64,000 nucleotides of DNA from Moorena sp. SIOASIH. Its GTDB lineage: Bacteria > Cyanobacteriota > Cyanobacteriia > Cyanobacteriales > Coleofasciculaceae. This document shows positions 9,047-15,545 of this stretch, in pieces. Made by a program: the position numbers and the translations under genes. Below the pieces are notes generated by a model. The model made no database searches. It saw only the letters and a program-made list of their open reading frames with translations, and was not told the DNA's origin. The DNA lies in the NCBI RefSeq assembly GCF_010671925.1, contig NZ_JAAHIH010000003.1:930001-994000 (forward strand). The letters are read 5' to 3'. The stretch's first letter is position 1, and every line of letters starts with the position of its first letter.

Positions 9047-10069
9047 ATGGTATTGCTCAAAATAGTTACTTTCATTCTCGCCGTTGTCATAGGCTGTGGT
9101 GGGGTGATAGCTTTATTATATGCCATGAATGGCTTGGTAAATCAGCTACCCAATAAAACGCGATTGACCTTGGCCAAAAGGCCACGCTACGGGAACGGTC
9201 ACGCTACGCGAACGCATTTTGTGGCTTGGGTATACTTAGCCCCTGCTTTAGCATTACTAACCGCTTACCTGATTCTCCCCACCCTCAATACTATCTATAT
9301 CAGCTTCTTGGATAAGCGATCGCAAAATTTTGTGGGACTGGACAATTACATCTTTGCCTTTACCAACCCTACTATGCTAATCGCTTTTCGTAACAATGTC
9401 CTTTGGTTGGTCTTGGTAACAGGGTTTAGTGTAGCATTGGGTTTAATTATTGCGGTGCTGGTGGATCGGGTACGCTATGAACTCGTAGCCAAGTCTATAA
9501 TCTTTATGCCAATGGCAATTTCCTTTGTGGGGGCTAGCGTGATTTGGCGATTTATCTATGCTTTTCGTCCAGCTGGCTCAGAACAAATTGGCTTACTCAA
9601 TGGCATTATTACCAGTTTAGGATTTGAGCCTGTAGGTTGGTTAGTGGAGCGCTCGATTAATAATTATGCTCTGATTGTGATTATGATTTGGTTGCAGACA
9701 GGGTTTTGCTTGATTTTGCTCTCTGCTGCCATCAAAGGTATCCCCAAAGATATTATCGAAGCTGCACGGATAGATGGAGCTAGTGAGTGGCAAATCTTCT
9801 GGAAAATTACTATTCCGATGATACGAGGGACTATTGCTGTGGTTGTGACTACTGTAGTAATAGCGGTGCTAAAAGTCTTTGATATTGTCTGGGTGATGAC
9901 CGGTGGTAATCAAAATACGGAAGTGATTGCGTCTCGTATGATTAAGGAAATGTTCAATTATCGGAACTTTGGACGAGGTAGTGCGATCGCAGTTATTTTA
10001 TTACTAGTTATTATTCCGGTTATGATTAGCAATATCCGTCGGTTTCGAGAGCAGGAGAACAGCCGTTGA
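9047..10069 (+). CDS. Carbohydrate ABC transporter permease (GgtC/AglF-like)
   Basis: A 340-residue inner-membrane permease of the MalF class. There are hydrophobic segments at about 8-30 and 62-85 and several more in the C-terminal two thirds. The cytoplasmic EAA loop, which docks on the ATPase, lies near residue 238 (EAARIDGASEWQIFWKITIP). The C-terminus (FGRGSAIAVILLL to RRFREQE) closely follows alpha-glucoside/glucosylglycerol permeases. GATGAGG at 9031-9037 is a fair ribosome-binding site. Residues 41-58 contain an Arg/Gly/His-rich stretch encoded by a dispersed palindromic repeat, unlike normal family sequence. No ATPase gene is nearby, so a shared MsmX/GgtA-type ATPase elsewhere is likely. 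Confidence 0.9.
   Translation: MVLLKIVTFILAVVIGCGGVIALLYAMNGLVNQLPNKTRLTLAKRPRYGNGHATRTHFVAWVYLAPALALLTAYLILPTLNTIYISFLDKRSQNFVGLDNYIFAFTNPTMLIAFRNNVLWLVLVTGFSVALGLIIAVLVDRVRYELVAKSIIFMPMAISFVGASVIWRFIYAFRPAGSEQIGLLNGIITSLGFEPVGWLVERSINNYALIVIMIWLQTGFCLILLSAAIKGIPKDIIEAARIDGASEWQIFWKITIPMIRGTIAVVVTTVVIAVLKVFDIVWVMTGGNQNTEVIASRMIKEMFNYRNFGRGSAIAVILLLVIIPVMISNIRRFREQENSR
9172..9215. repeat. Dispersed palindromic repeat inside the permease gene
   Basis: This contains GGCCAAAAGGCC followed by two copies of CACGCTACG(C/G)GAACG. Related CGCTACGCGAAC strings occur at 12786, 26275 (inverted) and 44484 (inverted). It is read through in frame in the permease. Confidence 0.6.
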
Positions 10070-10567
10070 TAGTAATATATAATTATTATTTGAATTGTGA
10101 ACATACTCCCGCTTGGGAAAGGCAAGAGGCAAGAGGCAAGAGGCAAGAGGCAAGAGTTAATCAAGTAGCGATGCAGCAAGGGAACAGGTGAGCCAGTGAG
10201 GCCAAAGGGGATTTCCCCCATTCGCGACTGCATCAAGACATAGAAGGATTTTGGTTAAGGTCAAAAACGGTAATTATTATTTATTATTTCTAATTGATTT
10301 AGAAATGCTATAGTATTCAGATTAAAGTTAAAATTTGATTCTGATGGCGTCACCGAGTTAAGCAACTGTTCTAGCTATGGTTGAAATTCTATAAGGCTTG
10401 GGGTGATGCGATGCTCCTTTGGAGCCGCTTCGCGAACGCATCTTGCCCACTCGTTTTGCCCAGTTGTTTTGCCCACTTGTTTAACGACTGCTGTTGTGGG
10501 ATTGGTTGCACAAAGCGCTTATCTTGGCAAAAAATAGACTAATTCCAGACATGACTTTAACCCAGCT
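10070..10567. other. Repeat-filled spacer between the two permease genes
   Basis: No coding sequence was seen. The spacer holds a GAGGCAA heptamer array (about 10113-10157), one copy of the GCGATGCAG dispersed element (10168-10239), and a palindrome-ended repeat starting GATGCGATG and ending GAACGCATC (about 10403-10441). Such a long repeat-rich gap is unusual inside a transport operon. Confidence 0.65.
10168..10239 (+). repeat. GCGATGCAGC…GACTGCATCAAGAC dispersed element, copy A
   Basis: The ends GCGATGCAG and GACTGCATCAAGAC enclose a variable middle with GGGGATTTCCCCC. Four other copies lie at 25414, 33201, 38738 and 44979. The ends are partly inverted (GATGCAG against CTGCATC), so the unit is a mini inverted-repeat element. 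Confidence 0.75.
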
Positions 10568-11455
10568 ATGGCACCAAAACCGCTCTTTGTAGCAAAATCC
10601 CAACACCTACAGCAATTCTTCTGGAAAATCCCGATTCATCTGACCCTGATTATCATCTCTTTGATCTGGACTCTACCCACTGTTGGCTTGTTCATTAGTT
10701 CCCTACGTTACCGAGATGATGTGCTCAAAACCGGTTGGTGGTCAGTCTTCCAACACCCCTTCAATTTCACCCAATACCACCTAGGTAACTATATTGATGT
10801 GATTACCTCCGAAGGGATGGGACAGGCATTTCTCAATAGTCTGGTTATCTCGATTCCCGCTACAGTCATTCCCATTGCGATCGCTACTTTTGCTGCCTAT
10901 GGGTTTGCTTGGATGAAATTTCCTGGTCGCCAAGTCCTGTTTATGGTAGTAGTTGGCTTGCTGGTAGTCCCGTTACAGATGACTCTGATTCCGGTATTGC
11001 GAGTCTACGGATATCTAGGACTTTCCGGTACATTATTAGGTATTTGGTTAGCCCACACAGGCTATGGTTTGCCCTTAGGAATTTATTTATTGCGTAATTA
11101 TATTGCTAGTTTGCCTCAGGAGTTAATCGAAGCAGCAGCAGTGGATGGTGCGTCTCATCTAACCATAGTTACCCAGCTGATTGTGCCTCTATCCATGCCT
11201 GCGATCGCATCATTTGCCGTGTTTCAATTTCTCTGGGTATGGAATGACTTGCTAGTTGCTTTAGTCTATCTCGGAGTTACACCAGACGTTGCCCCGTTAA
11301 CGATCCGATTAACAAATATAGTAGGTTATCGTGGGCAGCAGTGGCATCTTCTTACCTCTGGTGCATTTATTACAATGATTGTACCACTGATTGTGTTTTT
11401 TGTTCTACAGCGGTACTTTGTGCGGGGGATTTTAGCCGGTTCGGTTAAGGGTTGA
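10568..11455 (+). CDS. Carbohydrate ABC transporter permease (GgtD/AglG/MalG-like)
   Basis: A 295-residue MalG-class inner-membrane permease, the partner of the protein at 9047. It has an N-terminal membrane segment at about 22-45, about five more in the body, and the EAA loop near residue 188 (EAAAVDGASHLTIVTQLIVP). It ends in QRYFVRGILAGSVKG, typical of the family. Together with the lipoprotein at 6634 it forms a complete membrane and capture unit lacking only the ATPase. The order binding protein, MalF-type, MalG-type is conserved for ggtBCD and aglEFG. The start at 10568 gives a normal-length N-terminus. Confidence 0.9.
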   Translation: MAPKPLFVAKSQHLQQFFWKIPIHLTLIIISLIWTLPTVGLFISSLRYRDDVLKTGWWSVFQHPFNFTQYHLGNYIDVITSEGMGQAFLNSLVISIPATVIPIAIATFAAYGFAWMKFPGRQVLFMVVVGLLVVPLQMTLIPVLRVYGYLGLSGTLLGIWLAHTGYGLPLGIYLLRNYIASLPQELIEAAAVDGASHLTIVTQLIVPLSMPAIASFAVFQFLWVWNDLLVALVYLGVTPDVAPLTIRLTNIVGYRGQQWHLLTSGAFITMIVPLIVFFVLQRYFVRGILAGSVKG

Positions 11456-11506
11456 AACTCTTATCTATAGCAGTAGGTACTTTAGTCCTGGGTTAATGGG
11501 AGTAGG

Positions 11507-11562
11507 GAGTAGGGAGTAGGGAGTAGGGAGTAGGGAGTAGGGAGTAGGGAGTAGGGAGTAGG
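11507..11562. repeat. GGGAGTA heptamer array
   Basis: About eight uninterrupted copies of GGGAGTA follow the permease gene. The same unit occurs inverted at 47576-47632 directly before a start codon. The copy number is likely to vary between strains. Confidence 0.85.
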
Positions 11563-11722
11563 ATTCACTTTATGTGAATTCCCACAAGCCAAAAACCCCG
11601 TGTTTTTAAACCGGGGATGTAGGCTCGCTGCGACTTTAGTCGCCGTGAAAAATATAGAGAAAAGACTTGTAATTTTTGTGCTAGGCGTGTTAGCCTAATC
11701 ATATAACAGAAGAGGTCGAGTT

Positions 11723-12961
11723 ATGATGATCATAATTGAGTTCAAAGCTTACGGGAAAAAAGCGCAGTATCAATCCATAGACGAAGCTATTCGGACTACT
11801 AAATTTGTACGAAATAGTTGTCTTCGTTTATGGATGGACAATAAAGGGCTAAGCAAGTACGACTTAAATAAATACTGCAAAACCTTAGCCAAGAATTTCC
11901 CTTTTGCCAATGAACTCAACTCAACCGCCCGACAGGCTGCGGCTGAAAGAGCATGGTCATCAATCGCTCGTTTCTTTGAAAACTGCAAGAATAAAATACC
12001 TGGAAAAAAGGGTTTCCCTAAGTTTCAGAAGCATTGTATATCGGTCGAATACAAGCAGTCAGGATGGAAGTTATCCCCTAACAAGAAATCGATTACCTTT
12101 AGCGACAAAAAAGGAATTGGGAAGCTAAAACTCAAAGGTACATGGGACTTGTGGCGCTTCGATAAGAAGTTGATCAAACGAGTTCGCATAGTCAAGAGGG
12201 CTGATGGTTACTACGTTCAGTTTTGCATCTCTGTCGATGTGAAAGAGCAATTAAAACCTGCTGACGCGACTGTGGGACTGGATGTAGGGCTAAAAGAATT
12301 CTATACCGATTCCAAAGGTAATACAGAACTGAATCCCCGTTTTTATAGAGCCGGGGAGAAGCGTTTAAAGTTTTATCAACGTCGAGTTTCTCGGAAAAAG
12401 AAAGGCTCATCCAATCGTAAAAAAGCGATTAATAGACTAGGTAGACAACACCTTAAAATAAGTAGGCAGCGTGAAGAACATGCCAAGAGACTGGCACGTT
12501 GCGTAATCCGATCTAACGATCTGGTCGCCTATGAAGATTTGAGGGTTAAGAATCTCGTTAAAAATCATTGTCTAGCTAAGTCTATTAATGATGCAGGTTG
12601 GTATCAATTTAGAAAATGGTTGGAGCACTTTGGTGAAAAGTTTGGCAGGGTCACAGTTGCAGTGAATCCTGCCTACACAAGTCAAAACTGCTCTGAGTGC
12701 GGTGAGGTCGTGAAGAAGTCACTATCAACCAGGACTCACGTCTGTAAGTGTGGTTGTAAATTAGACCGAGATTCGGCGAAGCCGACGCTACGCGAACACA
12801 ACGCCGCAGTCAACATCCTTAATAGAGCTTTGGGTACGGTGGGGCACACCGGAACCTGGATCATCGATCCGAACGCTTCGGGAGATCTGACCTCTACTGT
12901 TCTTGGTTCCGGCCAGGGGCAGCAAGTCGGGTTATTGAACGAAGAATCCCCGTCTCTTTAG
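11723..12961 (+). CDS. tnpB: TnpB endonuclease with an insertion in its RuvC-III motif
   Basis: A 412-residue TnpB of the IS605/IS1341 type. RuvC-I Asp187 (VGLDVGL) and RuvC-II Glu271 (AYEDLRVKN) are present, with zinc cysteines 323, 326, 341 and 345 (or 343). The RuvC-III motif, normally DRDxNAAxNI, reads DRD at 348-350, then eight extra residues SAKPTLRE, then HNAAVNIL. The extra codons correspond to a dispersed 24-nt repeat. This may displace the catalytic Asp and disable cleavage, although RNA binding could persist. The reading frame is kept throughout. The last 35 codons after GTVGHTGTW probably overlap the right-end guide RNA. Confidence 0.9.
   Translation: MMIIIEFKAYGKKAQYQSIDEAIRTTKFVRNSCLRLWMDNKGLSKYDLNKYCKTLAKNFPFANELNSTARQAAAERAWSSIARFFENCKNKIPGKKGFPKFQKHCISVEYKQSGWKLSPNKKSITFSDKKGIGKLKLKGTWDLWRFDKKLIKRVRIVKRADGYYVQFCISVDVKEQLKPADATVGLDVGLKEFYTDSKGNTELNPRFYRAGEKRLKFYQRRVSRKKKGSSNRKKAINRLGRQHLKISRQREEHAKRLARCVIRSNDLVAYEDLRVKNLVKNHCLAKSINDAGWYQFRKWLEHFGEKFGRVTVAVNPAYTSQNCSECGEVVKKSLSTRTHVCKCGCKLDRDSAKPTLREHNAAVNILNRALGTVGHTGTWIIDPNASGDLTSTVLGSGQGQQVGLLNEESPSL
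12773..12796 (+). repeat. 24-nt dispersed repeat inserted in tnpB
   Basis: TCGGCGAAGCCGACGCTACG followed by CGAA is inserted between the codons for DRD and HNAA. Nearly the same string occurs inverted at about 26275-26301 and, with changes, at about 29851-29872. The length is a multiple of three, so the frame survives. Confidence 0.8.
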
Positions 12962-12976
12962 AGCGGGGAGTGTCAA
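12835..12976 (+). ncRNA. Predicted TnpB right-end guide RNA (omega-RNA)
   Basis: In characterised TnpB loci the guide scaffold spans the 3' end of tnpB and finishes at the right-end hairpin, with the guide read from flanking DNA. Here the segment from GGTACGGTGGGGCACACCGG to the terminal hairpin keeps the right features: structured, overlapping the tnpB 3' end, and with end blocks also present in the relic at 37423-37681. The 5' end is a guess. Confidence 0.45.
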
Positions 12977-12988
12977 CGAGGGTGAGAT

Positions 12989-13696
12989 TCAGGGCTGACC
13001 TACTTTAGGCAATTCCGCTTCATTGGAGAGAGCAAAATTATCTAAAGAAACCTTTGCTGAATAGGAAACCCCATCCCGTTGATACAAAATTAATAGGCTA
13101 TTTGCGTTTAGAACCTTGTAACCCAAAAATCTATCTACTCCACTTACTACTTCCTGATAGTCATTACCATTGGGATGTGTAAATGCTATTGTCATACTAT
13201 CATTGTTTGTTAATCTTCCATCACCATTGGTATCTTGTTTAATAAGGTTGTATAAAACTGCTATAACTGGTTTAGATTCAACCCTGTTATTAGCTCTATC
13301 ATTAGTTTCTGAAATGAGGCTATCGCTAGCAATTAAATAATCATTTTTAGCAAAGAGCCATTTGCTTTTACCTGTTTCACTATCCAAAAACAAATAGTTT
13401 CTAGTTGAGCGTGTCGATTTGCTATAATAGGATTGGGTATAAGATTGGTCTGAGTAAAGCGGCACCATTAGATAGGTTGTGCCATCAACCTCCCTGAGAT
13501 TACCCAGCTCCCACTCTTGAGAGCTTGAGCTATCGTCATTAACATTAACAATGTTAATCTCCTGGCGCTCTCTCGTAGTGCTTTTGACTATCTCGATAGC
13601 AGCAAAAGCCAAAACCGCTATTGCTAGCAATCCAGTAGCCATAATAACAATGGCATTAAAGCGCCACACAAAACGAAAAAATTTATTGTCTTCCAT
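12989..13696 (-). CDS. Membrane-anchored protein of unknown function
   Basis: A 235-residue protein with a short cytoplasmic N-terminus, one membrane helix at about 14-36 (IVIMATGLLAIAVLAFAAIEIV), and a soluble domain outside. The domain has a Ser-rich linker at 55-60, a beta-rich segment with YLMVPLYSD and YLFLDSETGKSKWLF, and an EF-hand-like loop DTNGDGRLTNND that could bind calcium. I do not recognise a named family. The 3' end lies 13 bp from the right end of the tnpB element. The upstream spacer holds several copies of GACGGTTGACTATT. Confidence 0.75.
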   Translation of the reverse strand: MEDNKFFRFVWRFNAIVIMATGLLAIAVLAFAAIEIVKSTTRERQEINIVNVNDDSSSSQEWELGNLREVDGTTYLMVPLYSDQSYTQSYYSKSTRSTRNYLFLDSETGKSKWLFAKNDYLIASDSLISETNDRANNRVESKPVIAVLYNLIKQDTNGDGRLTNNDSMTIAFTHPNGNDYQEVVSGVDRFLGYKVLNANSLLILYQRDGVSYSAKVSLDNFALSNEAELPKVGQP

Positions 13697-13820
13697 GTTT
13701 GTTCACCGTTGACAGCTGACGGTTGACTATTGACGGTTGACTATTGCTCTGAGGAATAAGACTCAAGATGAGGTAAAATTAGGTAATCTTATTACACTAG
13801 TCAATTTTTGGGAGAATAAT

Positions 13821-13919
13821 ATGATATCTGCAGCAATCGCTTACTTTGGAATTCTAGCTGCTGCCACTGCTGTGGCTTTGACTCTATTTTTTGGACTTAG
13901 AGCAGTTAAGTTGATCTAA
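13821..13919 (+). CDS. petL: Cytochrome b6-f complex subunit PetL
   Basis: A 32-residue single-helix membrane protein (MISAAIAYFGIL to LRAVKLI). The length, the single membrane span and the ending FFGLRAVKLI match cyanobacterial PetL, the small subunit VI of the cytochrome b6-f complex in the thylakoid membrane, which stabilises the dimer. The ATG at 13821 is preceded by GGGAGA five bases upstream, a strong ribosome-binding site. The same frame is open further upstream, but that extension is not PetL-like. The gene stands alone, with short spacers on both sides. Confidence 0.82.
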   Translation: MISAAIAYFGILAAATAVALTLFFGLRAVKLI

Positions 13920-14060
13920 CTACTGTTGTTTCCAGAATAATCCAAGCAGTATGGCGGATTGAAACATTTAATTGTTTTGAGTATAGCCGCCTACTGTAGC
14001 GCTATAGTTAACCAGCTATAATTAACCAGGGATACTTACACCTAGCTATACTTACCCATA

Positions 14061-14987
14061 TCAACTCTCCTTGGCCAAACAAGGTTTAATTGTTGCTAGC
14101 ACCGACTGCGCTAGAGCACTGAGTTCGTACCCGCCCTCTAAACCAAAAACAATCCGACGAGTTAGTTGCAGACAATACTTGGTAAATAGGCCATAATCAT
14201 CTGGCTGCAAGGCAATATTTGCCAAGGGATCTGCGGCATTAGCATCATAACCAGCACTGACAATCAATAAATCTGGCTGAAATTTGGTTAAAAAGGGCAT
14301 CACTTTCTGTTCAAACATAGGCTGGTAATCTTCTAAAGTGCTGCCTGGTGCCATGGGAAGATTGAGGACATTATTGTGAAACCCTTGTTCACTGGCTTGG
14401 CCTGTACCAGGATAGCAAGGGGATTGATGAAGGGAGATGTAGGCAATGCGAGCATCTCGTTCTACAACATCTTGAGTCCCATTGCCGTGATGGACATCCC
14501 AGTCTAGGATGGCAACTCGTTCGACTCCCGATTGCTCTAAGGAATAGTAAGCTGCGATCGCAGCATTGGAAAATAAGCAAAACCCCATCCCTCTCTGACG
14601 TTCAGCATGATGACCAGGGGGACGGGCTAGAACAAAGGCTGAATTATTGGTAGTGAGGACTTGATCTACCGCATCTAGCCAAGCACTAACGGCGAGTAGG
14701 GCAACATCGTAACTGCGGGGGGATATCCCTGTGTCCGCATCTAACCTGCCACCATTACTCAAGGCGATTTCTTCAACTGTCTCAATGTAGCGCTGGCTAT
14801 GAATTTGTTGTACTAGAGGCATCACTCGACGAGTTTCCACCGCTGTCGGTAACTGCCACTTAATTTGGTCAGCCCAAGGTGCAGCTTTGATAGCATCAAC
14901 AATCGCAGTTAAACGTTCTGGTCGTTCTGGGTGAAACCGACCGTTATCGTGTTCAAGAAACTCATCGGAGTAAATGACAGGTAACAT
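14061..14987 (-). CDS. Histone-deacetylase-superfamily amidohydrolase
   Basis: A zinc-dependent deacetylase of the HDAC/AcuC/APAH superfamily, about 308 residues from the ATG at 14987. Signatures present are the N-terminal HPERPERL, the substrate-pocket RPPGHHAER, the metal site DWDVHHGNGT, the second metal Asp in SAGYDANAADPL, and the C-terminal GLEGGYE. It probably removes acetyl or similar groups from small molecules or proteins in the cytoplasm; the substrate is unknown. An in-frame TTG at 15008 would add seven residues, but the family normally begins near MLPVIYSDEF. No clear ribosome-binding site precedes either start. Confidence 0.92.
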   Translation of the reverse strand: MLPVIYSDEFLEHDNGRFHPERPERLTAIVDAIKAAPWADQIKWQLPTAVETRRVMPLVQQIHSQRYIETVEEIALSNGGRLDADTGISPRSYDVALLAVSAWLDAVDQVLTTNNSAFVLARPPGHHAERQRGMGFCLFSNAAIAAYYSLEQSGVERVAILDWDVHHGNGTQDVVERDARIAYISLHQSPCYPGTGQASEQGFHNNVLNLPMAPGSTLEDYQPMFEQKVMPFLTKFQPDLLIVSAGYDANAADPLANIALQPDDYGLFTKYCLQLTRRIVFGLEGGYELSALAQSVLATIKPCLAKES

Positions 14988-15063
14988 ATTATAGCACGAT
15001 TCAGCCAAAATGATGGAAAAACGTTTTAGAGCAAGGTACTTGTGAATAGATTAACCTTACCGA

Positions 15064-15204
15064 TTACTTCATCAGGTGATCCCTAAAGATACCAAACACG
15101 ACACCAAAGGCGATCAGAGCTAGAGCGAGGCTGGCAGGGATTAAATCTGGTCTCAAAATGAAGGCAAAAATAGCTAAGCCAATCAAAACATAGGATAGTT
15201 TCAT
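15064..15204 (-). CDS. Small hydrophobic membrane protein, 46 residues
   Basis: A short gene on the minus strand with ATG at 15204 and a good ribosome-binding site AAGGAG about six bases upstream. The product (MKLSYVLIGLAIFAFILRPD to FGIFRDHLMK) has two hydrophobic stretches split by RPDLIP, so it is probably a two-helix hairpin membrane protein. It lies between the deacetylase gene and gyrA. I do not recognise a family. The ribosome-binding site, composition and intact frame make a real gene likely. Confidence 0.68.
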   Translation of the reverse strand: MKLSYVLIGLAIFAFILRPDLIPASLALALIAFGVVFGIFRDHLMK

Positions 15205-15545
15205 CAAAAACTCCTTAGTTGTTGGGAACCTCTGACGTTTTGTCAGGGCAGGTAAACAACCTGGTGGTATAAACCGCCAGTCAACATGAACAAGAAGAGG
15301 TGAAATTCCTAAGCTGCCCTAGGAAATTTTCTGTCTTTTTCCCATAATTTTTGCACAAGAAGCGCGAATCTGCTCATTGTCTAAGCCTTGCCCGTGGTTC
15401 TGTTACCGGCTATAGTCGAGATTTTGTGTTAAAATTTAAAAATAACCAGCCAAATTTGAAAAAAAAACGTGTTAAAAGCCTCTTTTGAGAGATTTTAACC
15501 GATTTATTTAGCAAAATCCTCGATAATAAGGGAGTTTGTCCAACT

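Larger units (their letters stand above)
11570..12976 (+). mobile_element. IS605-type tnpB-only element
   Basis: The left side carries a hairpin built on CCCCG and CGGGG at about 11596-11616 and a second small one (GCGAC…GTCGC) at about 11629-11643. The right end is a hairpin on CCCCG and CGGGG followed by AGTGTCAAC at about 12945-12976. A shortened relative of the right end (GAATCCCCG…CGGGGAGTGTCAA) is found at 37647-37681. No tnpA is present. The element ends 13 bp before the stop codon of the gene at 12989, so it may have inserted just downstream of that gene. Confidence 0.75.
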
